A program made the position numbers and the translations under genes. The notes under the pieces are model-generated. The model saw nothing but the letters and a program-made list of their open reading frames with translations. It searched no databases and was not told the DNA's origin. Shown here in pieces: positions 33,239 to 40,688 of a stretch of DNA of 43,671 nt (its first letter is position 1; each line of letters begins with the position of its first letter). Source of the DNA: JAVBPP01 sp031549535. Its GTDB lineage: Bacteria > Bacillota > Clostridia > Oscillospirales > Acutalibacteraceae. Location: positions 1 through 43,671 of the forward strand of contig JAVBPP010000051.1 in the NCBI GenBank assembly GCA_031549535.1, given 5' to 3'.

Positions 33239-33673
33239 ATGGAAATGAAACAAATCTCTGTTTTTGTAGAAAACCGCGCCGGGCGGTTGGCCGACATCAC
33301 GGCAATCCTGGCGGATCACAACATCGATATCCGTGCCCTGTCCATTGCCGACACAACGGACTACGGCATCCTGCGCCTGATTGTCAGCAATCCGGACGCC
33401 GCCGTGACCGCCTTGAAGGCGGAGGGTCTGACCGTTTCGGCAACACAGGTGTTGGGTATTTGCATTCCGGATGAGCCGGGCCGTTTCGCCAAGGTCATCC
33501 GCATGCTTGCGGACGCCGGCATCAGCGTGGAATATGCCTACGCCTTCGTCACCCCGGATGTGGGCAACGCCTATGTCATCCTGCGGGTGGAGGACAACGC
33601 CGCCGCCGCACAGGTACTCAACCAAAACAGCATCAAGCTCATCGACCAGGCGGATATCTTCCGCGAGGTGTGA
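33239..33673 (+). CDS. Tandem ACT-domain protein
   Basis: 144 residues forming two ACT domains: residues about 5-70 (ISVFVENRAGRLADITAIL, NIDIRALSIADTTDYGILRLIV) and about 72-140 (VLGICIPDEPGRFAKVIRML, GISVEYAYAF, NAYVILRVED). ACT domains bind amino acids; proteins of this exact type are regularly found with paaK and iorAB in anaerobes. A role as a sensor of aromatic amino acids is inferred. No catalytic domain is attached. The start has AAAGGAGCG upstream and the gene ends just before the operon terminator. Confidence 0.9.
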   Translation: MEMKQISVFVENRAGRLADITAILADHNIDIRALSIADTTDYGILRLIVSNPDAAVTALKAEGLTVSATQVLGICIPDEPGRFAKVIRMLADAGISVEYAYAFVTPDVGNAYVILRVEDNAAAAQVLNQNSIKLIDQADIFREV

Positions 33674-33694
33674 CATTTCGTAACAGAACTCAAG

Positions 33695-33740
33695 TCAGCC
33701 GCTCATCAATCAAAAAGATTGACTGGCGGCTGATTTTTTT
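33695..33740 (+). terminator. Terminator of the aryl-acid operon
   Basis: TCAGCCGC pairs with GCGGCTGA (8 bp), then CAATC with GATTG around an AAAAA loop; seven T follow at 33734-33740. A strong intrinsic terminator 22 bases after the ACT gene. Confidence 0.9.
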
Positions 33741-33869
33741 ATTGTAAAAAAAGCAGTTTTTCTTACAACTTTCTTACAAAGCCTAGCCAATCCGGCCTAT
33801 TTGTGTTAAACTAATCTGTAAATAGACATCGGGATTCGTATAATTTTGATTTGAGGGGCAGGGAACATT

Positions 33870-35081
33870 TTGGGCAGCATAACCGCCAGAATATCCGCCG
33901 TTACCTATAACGGCAACAAAAACGGGGCAAACCCCTACCTGTATAATGTAAACGGCCGTGCGCTGACAGCGGAGGAAGCAAACCGCAACATGTCCATGCA
34001 TACCGGCGCGAGCATGCCGTTTTTGGCCGCACTGTGCACCGGGGGAGACTTTGCCTCGCTCAACGCATGGTTCAGCGAGAAAAGTATCCGCCGAAATAAG
34101 CCGGAGGAGCAGACGCCGGAGGACTCCGTGCGAGACGGCTTCAGCGGCGAGGCGGCGGCGATGGCCCTGTTATACGCGCAGCAGACCTATGCACAGGGCA
34201 GCCGTTTAATTGTTGCGAAAACCGGAAATTTATGCATCTTTCATGCGCAGGAATCCGGGCTGCAGGAGCTGCTTTCTGGCACACCGCAAGCAGGCAAGCC
34301 GGAGCTTTTCACCCTGAACAGCGTTGCGGACGGTGACATGCTGTTGCTTTGCAGCCGCAGCCTAACGGCCGTGCTCAGTGAAACACAGATTTTAGCCGCG
34401 CTCTCCTCCTCCCCGAAAACGGAGGTTGTTTCCAGCGCCCTTTTGCGCGAAGCAGCGCAGGAAAAGCCGGAAGAGGCCTTCGCGGTTGTCGTAATCCGCC
34501 TGGCAAAGCGGGAGTTAAAGGCACCGACCCTCACCCCGCAGCCGGTGGTGCGCCCCAAAATCAATTACAAAAAACTATCCATGGCTCTTGCGCTGGCAGC
34601 AATTATAATTGCGGGCATTGCCGTTTTAGTTGTTACCCTGGTGAACAGAGGAAATAAAGAGGAACCCGAAACCTCCAGCTCCTCCCCCTCACTGAACGAA
34701 TACACGACAGACCCCAATTTTGTAACAGCAAGACCCCGCGGCAGCACCGGCTTTACCACCGCACCCTTCGAGGAGCAGGATTATACCACCACGCGTGGCA
34801 ATAACGAAACCGGCGGCCGCAACGAATACACCACAACAAGGCGCACACAAGAAAACACACAGAGGCCAACGGAGAAACCGACGGAGAAGCCCACGGACAA
34901 ACCAAGCTCCGAGCGTCCCACCCAAAAACCCACAACCGACAGGCCAACCACGCCCGCACCAACCACAAAACAGCCCACCACAACAGCAGAGCCCACGGAG
35001 AAGCCCACAACGACGGAAAAACCAACAAAGCCGGCACCCACCACGAAAGCTTCGGCAACAGACGTTGATAGTGACGAATAA
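33870..35081 (+). CDS. Membrane protein with degenerate PP2C-like domain and Thr/Pro-rich outer tail
   Basis: 403 residues from TTG 33870 (GAGGGGCAGGGAAC upstream; a TATAAT at 33839-33844 may be its -10 box). Residues about 1-215 follow the strand order of PP2C/SpoIIE-type phosphatases: SRLIVAKTGNLCIFHAQESG where the family has a VGDSR strand, GDMLLLCSRSLTAVLSETQI where it has LLCSDGL, and EEAFAVVVIRL at the end where it has DN.T.vvV. The metal-binding Asp residues are replaced (CSRSL for CSDGL, TGN for GDS, EA for DN), suggesting an inactive pseudo-phosphatase. A membrane helix (about 235-258) follows, then about 140 residues of Thr/Pro/Lys/Glu repeats (EKPTEKPTDKP), probably wall-spanning. 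The PP2C relation is an inference from pattern. Confidence 0.6.
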   Translation: MGSITARISAVTYNGNKNGANPYLYNVNGRALTAEEANRNMSMHTGASMPFLAALCTGGDFASLNAWFSEKSIRRNKPEEQTPEDSVRDGFSGEAAAMALLYAQQTYAQGSRLIVAKTGNLCIFHAQESGLQELLSGTPQAGKPELFTLNSVADGDMLLLCSRSLTAVLSETQILAALSSSPKTEVVSSALLREAAQEKPEEAFAVVVIRLAKRELKAPTLTPQPVVRPKINYKKLSMALALAAIIIAGIAVLVVTLVNRGNKEEPETSSSSPSLNEYTTDPNFVTARPRGSTGFTTAPFEEQDYTTTRGNNETGGRNEYTTTRRTQENTQRPTEKPTEKPTDKPSSERPTQKPTTDRPTTPAPTTKQPTTTAEPTEKPTTTEKPTKPAPTTKASATDVDSDE

Positions 35082-35100
35082 GGATAATTAGGGAAGCGCT

Positions 35101-36003
35101 ATGCGAGCCTACTGCAAATTGATGCGTATGCATCACTACATAAAGAACCTGTTGATTTTTCTTCCTTTATTTTTTAACGGTTCTCTGCGCAACTGGCCGC
35201 TCTTTCTGCGCACAGGGCTGGCTTTCTTCGCTTTTTGCGCACTCTCATCCGCAATTTACATTATCAATGATTTGCGGGATATCCAAAAGGACAGGCTGCA
35301 CCCAACGAAAAAGAACCGCCCGCTGGCAAGCGGGGCGGCGGGACGCATTCCGGCGATTTGCTTATCGGTAGGTCTAATTTTACTCTGCGCAGGGCTGCAA
35401 ACCGCAGCCGGTGCAGGGCTTAGAATTAATCAGTTCCTATTTTCCTGTGGCCTCTTGGGGCTCTATCTATGCATCAATATCGGCTACAGCCTGGGGTTGA
35501 AGAACATCCCCATTCTGGATATTGCCCTATTAAGCACCGGATACCTGCTGCGTGTGCTGTACGGCTCCGCGCTCACGGGCATTGCCTTGTCTAAATGGAT
35601 GTATCTGACTGTTATCGCGCTCTCTTTCTTCTTCGGGCTCGGCAAGCGGCGCAACGAACTTGCCCGCCAGGGCAGCGCCACGCGGGAGGTGTTGGACGCT
35701 TACAGCTATAACTTTTTAGATAAAAACATGTATCTATGCCTCACACTCGCCATTTGCTTTTACGCCCTTTGGTGCATTGACCCGCTCACCGTTGCGCGGC
35801 TGAATAACCAGAACCTCGTATGGACTGTGCCGCTGGTTATTCTCATTTGCATGAAATACAACCAAAACATCGAGCGCTGCTCGGACGGCGACCCTGTGGA
35901 GGTTCTACTGAGCGATTGGCTGCTGCTGGCGCTTGTTGCGGCTTTTGGCGTGATTACACTTGGAATTATTTATGCCCCCACTATTCTCCCAGAATTCCTT
36001 TGA
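35101..36003 (+). CDS. UbiA-family prenyltransferase, decaprenyl-phosphate phosphoribosyltransferase-like
   Basis: 300 residues, about eight or nine membrane helices. The first Asp-rich motif NDLRDIQKDRLHPTKKNRPL (about 57-76) is of the type N-D-x-x-D-x-x-x-D-x-x-H-P-x-K, typical of the DPPR-synthase branch, which transfers phosphoribose to a polyprenyl phosphate. The start MRMHHYIKNLLIFLPLFF also fits this branch. The second motif region is seen as GKRRNELARQ near 180. The product would be a lipid-linked pentose for a glycosyltransferase, and a GT-C-like protein is encoded convergently next to it. Start ATG after AGGGAAGCG. It follows the PP2C-like gene by 19 bases and may be co-transcribed. 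Confidence 0.85.
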   Translation: MRAYCKLMRMHHYIKNLLIFLPLFFNGSLRNWPLFLRTGLAFFAFCALSSAIYIINDLRDIQKDRLHPTKKNRPLASGAAGRIPAICLSVGLILLCAGLQTAAGAGLRINQFLFSCGLLGLYLCINIGYSLGLKNIPILDIALLSTGYLLRVLYGSALTGIALSKWMYLTVIALSFFFGLGKRRNELARQGSATREVLDAYSYNFLDKNMYLCLTLAICFYALWCIDPLTVARLNNQNLVWTVPLVILICMKYNQNIERCSDGDPVEVLLSDWLLLALVAAFGVITLGIIYAPTILPEFL

Positions 36004-37783
36004 TTTTTTTCATCAAGGCGTTCTCTCCGTTTTTCGATTCATATTCCCCAAAAACGATATAATAGCTTTTGGGATTGTTGGGCTTGTGCGCTGTGATTTC
36101 ATATGCAATTCCCAAATCCTCCAAGTTATATACAATGCCTGAACGCCCCAGCTTGGGGTCAATATAAATTTGCACCGGCTCACCGCCAAGTGCCTTGGCC
36201 TCCCGGCGCAGTTCCCAGTTCTGCACATGCACAAAGGCCGAACCGCCGATATTTTTGCATTGACTGGGCAGAAAAAACGCTGTATTGGCTATTAATACAA
36301 CACAAAAAAATTGTTGCAGCCGCCGCAGATGGCGGCTGTTTGTTTTATTGCGCAGAATACAGGCGCAGGCAAAACCGGCAGGCAGCAGCAGGTAATAAAA
36401 CGGGGAATACCGCGCCCACCAGGAATCAGTAATAGCCAGTAGCAATGTCAGAATCAGTAGTAAATTGCCGGTCAAAAGGCAAAACAGAAAACGGTCTTTC
36501 TTCCATAAGTGCGCCATCGCCCAAGCCAACAGACCCAGGCTTATTAAAAGCAAGCCGCTGAACAGCGGCCCAAAGCCGCCAATGCGGGTGTCAATAATAG
36601 CACTGACCATAAACTCGGAGGGATAGACCGTAAAGGGGAGCTTAAGCGCGGGTTCTTTCCCGCTGGGGCGCATAATGTTTTCACTGCGGGAAAAGGTTGC
36701 GCGGAACAGCTTTTCGGCAGTGGAGCTTTTCGCAAAACCGGCGGACTCATTGTTAGAGATGATATCCGCCTTTCCCTCCCCTGCCAGCGGATAAAACGGG
36801 TGGCCGTGGTCTATTGTGTTGCGCAGATAGCTGGATGAGCCCCAAATCAATACCGCACTGAAAAACACCGCAGCAAACCCACATAGCATACGAACTGCAG
36901 TATGCATACGTTTTCCCCGCTCCGCCCGTAATACCAGTAAGCCGTAAAACAAGACAGAAAACACCCCGGCATAGCCAAGCCCCGTGAACTTCACCCCGCT
37001 GCAAAGCAGGATACCGCAAACAGCGGCTATCCACCGCCAAACGCGCGGCGCATGGTAGGCGCGATCCGTGAGGGTAACAAGCGCTGTGATAAGCAAAAAC
37101 AACGCTGCAGCCAGAACCCCGTCATTATAAAAACTGAACAATTGCGGCAGCGTAATGGGGTTGCAAACCGTTACGCCCGCAATCCAAAACGCCTGCCTGC
37201 GTGTAAAGCAATGTTTTTGGCGTAAATAATGCAGCAAGATACCAAACAACGCGAGCATCAGCTGCGCGGACAGCAGCTTGCCGCTCTCCACATTCCCGGT
37301 AACCTTATAAATTGCGGCGGCATACATCCAGGCGGCCTTGGCATAATGATCCGCCCAAATGGCATAGCCAGGCACCTTTCCCGCAAAGCCTGCCCGCTGT
37401 AAATAGGCGTCAAGCGATTCATATACCGGATTCCAACCCTCTGCCATGGCACCGATAGCCTGCTTGTGGTAGGATGTACCGTCACAGGTCATGTCAAAAA
37501 GCAGCACGCTCAACAGCAGCAGTAAGCCAAAGCAGCAGGCAAACAGGAGCAGCCCCTGGCCTTTTTGCCGGGTTAATCCGCGCCCTCCCGTCCATGCATA
37601 AACCCCCAACGCAAGCAAAAAACCTACCGGGAGTGTTAGTATGTTCACGGTAACATGCGCAATTTGCCCAAGTGCCGCCACAGAAATCACACACATCAGA
37701 AATAGCAGGCTGAATACGCTGCTGCAATACAGGCTTTCCAAGCTGAGCATTTGGTTCCACGCGCGGTGCACATAACACTTCAT
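35981..37783 (-). CDS. Polytopic membrane protein, GT-C-type glycosyltransferase candidate
   Basis: 600 residues with roughly eleven to thirteen membrane helices and a soluble C-terminal end (VQNWELRREAKALGG, PVQIYIDPKLGRSGIVYN). The first large loop has DMTCDGTSYHKQAIGAM (about 98-114), an acidic motif placed as the catalytic Asp loop of lipid-phosphosugar-dependent GT-C enzymes. Long Trp-rich loops such as GHPFYPLAGEGKADI lie later. I know of no exact family name; the GT-C assignment is inferred from topology and the early acidic loop. Start ATG after TTGAGGAAGC. Its 3' end overlaps the UbiA gene by 23 bases. Confidence 0.65.
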   Translation of the reverse strand: MKCYVHRAWNQMLSLESLYCSSVFSLLFLMCVISVAALGQIAHVTVNILTLPVGFLLALGVYAWTGGRGLTRQKGQGLLLFACCFGLLLLLSVLLFDMTCDGTSYHKQAIGAMAEGWNPVYESLDAYLQRAGFAGKVPGYAIWADHYAKAAWMYAAAIYKVTGNVESGKLLSAQLMLALFGILLHYLRQKHCFTRRQAFWIAGVTVCNPITLPQLFSFYNDGVLAAALFLLITALVTLTDRAYHAPRVWRWIAAVCGILLCSGVKFTGLGYAGVFSVLFYGLLVLRAERGKRMHTAVRMLCGFAAVFFSAVLIWGSSSYLRNTIDHGHPFYPLAGEGKADIISNNESAGFAKSSTAEKLFRATFSRSENIMRPSGKEPALKLPFTVYPSEFMVSAIIDTRIGGFGPLFSGLLLISLGLLAWAMAHLWKKDRFLFCLLTGNLLLILTLLLAITDSWWARYSPFYYLLLPAGFACACILRNKTNSRHLRRLQQFFCVVLIANTAFFLPSQCKNIGGSAFVHVQNWELRREAKALGGEPVQIYIDPKLGRSGIVYNLEDLGIAYEITAHKPNNPKSYYIVFGEYESKNGENALMKKIKGILGE

Positions 37784-37907
37784 ATAGCTTCCTCAAAATT
37801 CGTTTGATTTATAAATATAGTAGCATACAGCATTAAAAAACACAAGTAGTTGTATGACTACGAAAACGCTTTGCGCAAAGCCTTGCAATAAAACACGTTG
37901 CAAACGC

Positions 37908-37936
37908 TTGCATTTCAAGGCAGAATTTGCTATACT
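37908..37936 (+). promoter_or_regulatory. Promoter of the tmk-holA gene run
   Basis: TTGCAT (37908-37913), 17-base spacer, TATACT (37931-37936), 34 bases before the tmk ATG. It precedes seven closely spaced plus-strand genes. Confidence 0.7.
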
Positions 37937-37969
37937 GTTTTCCTATATGTTTCTATATGGAGGCGGCGT

Positions 37970-38635
37970 ATGGCTGGCAAGGTTATTGTTTTGGAGGGGC
38001 TCGACGGCAGCGGAAAAACAACGCAGCTGGGTCTTTTGCATGAAACGCTGGCTGCGCGAGGCGTGCAGACACGCCGTGTGAAGCTGCCGGACTATGACAG
38101 CCCCGCCTGCGAGCCCGTAAAGATGTATCTCGGCGGCGCGTTCGGCGAAAAGCCGGGGGACGTCAACGCCTATACAGCCAGCGCCTTATATGCTGTGGAT
38201 CGTTTTGCCAGCTGGCGCACCGGCTGGGGGGAGGCCTATGACGCGGGGAATACCATTTTATTTGACCGCTACGCCAGTTCCAACCTCTACCACCAGGCCA
38301 CCAAGCTGCCCCGTGCGCAGTGGGACGCATTTTTCGCTTGGTGCGAGGATTTTGAATATGATAAAATCGGCCTGCCCAGGCCGGATTTGGTGCTGTATCT
38401 GGATTTACCCATTGCCCTCTCACAAAAGCTGCTACGCGAGCGCTATCAAGGGGACGAAACGCAGCGGGATATCCATGAACGGGATCTTGCTTATTTAGAA
38501 CAATGCCGTGAGGCGGCGCTTTACGCCGCAAAAAAACTGGGCTGGGCACTGCTGCCCTGCTGCGAGGGTGACAGGCTGCGCAGCATTCCCGAGATGCAGG
38601 AATTGATAGTAGAACAGGTGATGCAAAAACTATGA
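37970..38635 (+). CDS. tmk: Thymidylate kinase
   Basis: 221 residues from ATG 37970 (GGAGGCGGCGT upstream; the frame is open further up but without a ribosome site). dTMP kinase phosphorylates dTMP to dTDP with ATP. Walker A is VLEGLDGSGKTTQ (residues 7-19), the DR(Y/H/F) motif is ILFDRYASSNLYHQ (about 98-111), and the LID region RYQGDETQRDIHERD lies near 160. The sequence is more diverged than the standard Tmk in the DR region (YHQATKLP), so a related deoxynucleoside monophosphate kinase is not excluded. The next gene overlaps it by four bases. Confidence 0.88.
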   Translation: MAGKVIVLEGLDGSGKTTQLGLLHETLAARGVQTRRVKLPDYDSPACEPVKMYLGGAFGEKPGDVNAYTASALYAVDRFASWRTGWGEAYDAGNTILFDRYASSNLYHQATKLPRAQWDAFFAWCEDFEYDKIGLPRPDLVLYLDLPIALSQKLLRERYQGDETQRDIHERDLAYLEQCREAALYAAKKLGWALLPCCEGDRLRSIPEMQELIVEQVMQKL

Positions 38636-39534
38636 CAGGACAGCTTCTAACCCGTTTTGCCAAAAAAGAGGACTTCCCCGCGCTGACCGCGATTTGGCAG
38701 GAGGCCTTTGGCGATACACCGGAGTTTATTCATCATTTTTTAACTATGCTGTTCACCAAAGAGAGTGCGCTTGTGCTCACACTGGACGGCGTCCCTGTTT
38801 CTGCGCTGTATCTGCTGCCCGGAACTGTGCGTAAGGCGCACAACCAGCGCAGCTTTGACGCACGGTATATTTACGCCGCTGCCACACTGCGGCAACACCG
38901 CGGCAAGGGATATATGACCCTGCTATTGGAGCAGGCCGCCGCCCTAATGCAAAAAAAGGGGCTGGACTTTTTGCTGCTCTCCCCCGCGAGCGAGCGACTT
39001 TTCGGCTACTACGGCCGAATTGGCTTTCAGCCCGCCTTTTCTTACAAGCTGTTACGGCTGAACCGCAGCCAAATGCGCATGATGGCGGCCTCCGGCGGCA
39101 GGCTCACCGCGCTGACTTTACCGGGCTTTGAACAGCTTAACCGGGAATATCTCGAACATGAGCACGCGTTTCTCTGGCCGGAGCAAGTGCTTGTTTATGC
39201 CTACCGCTCCTATCTTGCGAGCGGTGGAAAGACTGTGGCCTTTACACACAACGACGAGCTTTGCGGGGCAGCTTTGTTCCGCGAGGATGAAACGCAGGAC
39301 ATTTGCAGCGTAACCGATATTTGCGTGAAGCAAAGCTGCTTTCCGGGCCTTGCCGACATGCTGCTGGAGCACAGCGCGTGCGAACAGTTTCACCTGCGCC
39401 TACCGATTCGCTTTCCGCTTTCCAGCGACCGGTTCGAGATTGTGCCCAACGGCATGCTGCTCCCTCTTTCCAAGGACGCGCAATTTGCGCTCCCCCAGCT
39501 GCAACAGGCCTACTTGGGGCTTACGATGGAATAG
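38632..39534 (+). CDS. GNAT-family N-acetyltransferase
   Basis: 300 residues. The acetyl-CoA binding GNAT core is in the first half: FAKKEDFPALTAIWQEAFGD start, YIYAAATLRQHRGKGYMTLLL (the Q/R-x-x-G-x-G/A motif as RQHRGKGY, about 85-92), and SERLFGYYGRIGFQPAF (about 122-138). The C-terminal 150 residues form a second domain, as in Eis-like two-domain acetyltransferases. The acetyl acceptor is unknown. It starts within the tmk end (ATGA overlap), so it is translated together with it. Confidence 0.87.
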   Translation: MTGQLLTRFAKKEDFPALTAIWQEAFGDTPEFIHHFLTMLFTKESALVLTLDGVPVSALYLLPGTVRKAHNQRSFDARYIYAAATLRQHRGKGYMTLLLEQAAALMQKKGLDFLLLSPASERLFGYYGRIGFQPAFSYKLLRLNRSQMRMMAASGGRLTALTLPGFEQLNREYLEHEHAFLWPEQVLVYAYRSYLASGGKTVAFTHNDELCGAALFREDETQDICSVTDICVKQSCFPGLADMLLEHSACEQFHLRLPIRFPLSSDRFEIVPNGMLLPLSKDAQFALPQLQQAYLGLTME

Positions 39535-39546
39535 AAAGGATTTACC

Positions 39547-40095
39547 ATGATATATGTTTTTTTCGCTCCCGGGTTTGAAGAAATTGAGGCAATAGCCACG
39601 GTGGATATGCTTCGCCGCGCACAACTGGCTGTAACGACAGTGGGCATCGGCGCAAAAACCGTGACCGGCTCACACGGCATTACCATTGTGTGCGACAAAA
39701 GCGGAGATGCTTTGGATATTTCAGACTGCAGCGCCGTGGTGCTGCCCGGCGGTATGCCCGGCACCAATAACTTGGAGCAATCTCCCCTGGTGCAAAGCTG
39801 TTTGGAGCAGGCTTCACAGCGCGGGGCGTGGATTTGCGCCATTTGCGCTGCGCCACTGATTTTGGGGCATAAAAACCTGCTGCAGGGTCGCCGCGCAACC
39901 TGCTACCCCGGCTATGAACAAGAGCTCTACGGCGCCGAGGCGACGGGTGATGCTGTCTGCACAGACAACAATATTATAACAGGCAAGGGCGCGGGCGCTG
40001 TGTTTAATTTTGCGGCCGCCATCATTGCCGCATTGCGCGGCAGCGAAGCCGCCGCCGAAATAAAGGAGGGCATGCAATGCCCGGACGCATGTTAA
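39547..40095 (+). CDS. DJ-1/PfpI (YajL-like) family protein
   Basis: 182 residues with the glutamine-amidotransferase-like fold of the DJ-1/ThiJ family. The conserved acidic residue lies in PGFEEIEA (Glu near 15-16) and the nucleophilic Cys in WICAICAAP (Cys 100), followed by LQGRRATCYPGYE and GKGAGAVFNFA. Members act as redox-stress chaperones or glyoxalase-like deglycases; the in vivo role is debated. The start ATG has AAAGGAT upstream and its 3' end overlaps the next gene by 19 bases. Function beyond family membership is not inferred. Confidence 0.92.
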   Translation: MIYVFFAPGFEEIEAIATVDMLRRAQLAVTTVGIGAKTVTGSHGITIVCDKSGDALDISDCSAVVLPGGMPGTNNLEQSPLVQSCLEQASQRGAWICAICAAPLILGHKNLLQGRRATCYPGYEQELYGAEATGDAVCTDNNIITGKGAGAVFNFAAAIIAALRGSEAAAEIKEGMQCPDAC

Positions 40096-40664
40096 ACCTC
40101 CGCGAGGAAAAATCAGCCCTGCGCGAACGCTTTAAAGAAATCCGCCGCGCCATCCCTCCCGAAATCCGCAGGGAGCTGGACGAAAAAATCGCCGCCCGCC
40201 TTTCCCTGCTGTGGTGTTACCGCGAATGTGCCCTGCTGCTGTGTTATGTTTCCGGCGCGTTGGAGGTGGGCACCCGGCAGCTGTTGGAAGCGGCATTTGC
40301 CGCCGGCAAGCAGGTGGCTGTGCCCCGCTGCGTGCCCGGCACGCGGCAAATGGAGTTTTACATCATCGATAGCCCGGATGCCCTCGCCCCGGGGGCTTAC
40401 GGCATTCCGGAGCCGCAGCCCGACCCCGCAGGGCTTGTTACGGACTTTGCGCGGAGCCTTTGCGTTGTTCCCGCACTTGCTTTGGATCGATTCGGTTACC
40501 GACTGGGCTTTGGCAAAGGGTATTACGACCGTTTTTTATCCGCCTACCCGGGCGAAACCCTCAGCATCTGCTACGAAAGCTGCTTAAGCAAGGGGCTGCC
40601 GCACGGAAAATATGATCAAAAAATACCGCTGATTGTCACAGAAAAGCGGATTTTGCATCCTTAA
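40077..40664 (+). CDS. 5-formyltetrahydrofolate cyclo-ligase family protein
   Basis: 195 residues. The enzyme converts 5-formyl-THF to 5,10-methenyl-THF with ATP. Seen: the N-terminal basic helix LREEKSALRERFKEIRRAI with the R/K for phosphate binding, FYIIDSPDALAPGAYGIPEP near 95-114, and the family signature DRFGYRLGFGKGYYDRFL (about 138-155). Start ATG 40077 is preceded at six bases by AGGAGGG within the end of the DJ-1 gene. It is part of the tmk-to-holA run. Confidence 0.93.
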   Translation: MPGRMLNLREEKSALRERFKEIRRAIPPEIRRELDEKIAARLSLLWCYRECALLLCYVSGALEVGTRQLLEAAFAAGKQVAVPRCVPGTRQMEFYIIDSPDALAPGAYGIPEPQPDPAGLVTDFARSLCVVPALALDRFGYRLGFGKGYYDRFLSAYPGETLSICYESCLSKGLPHGKYDQKIPLIVTEKRILHP

Positions 40665-40688
40665 AATTCAGGAGGGGTACCCACTACT

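Noticed and set aside
34840..35060. Short near-repeats that look like a repeat array or CRISPR
   Set aside because: They are in-frame Thr/Pro/Glu/Lys codon repeats of the membrane protein tail, with no constant spacer length.
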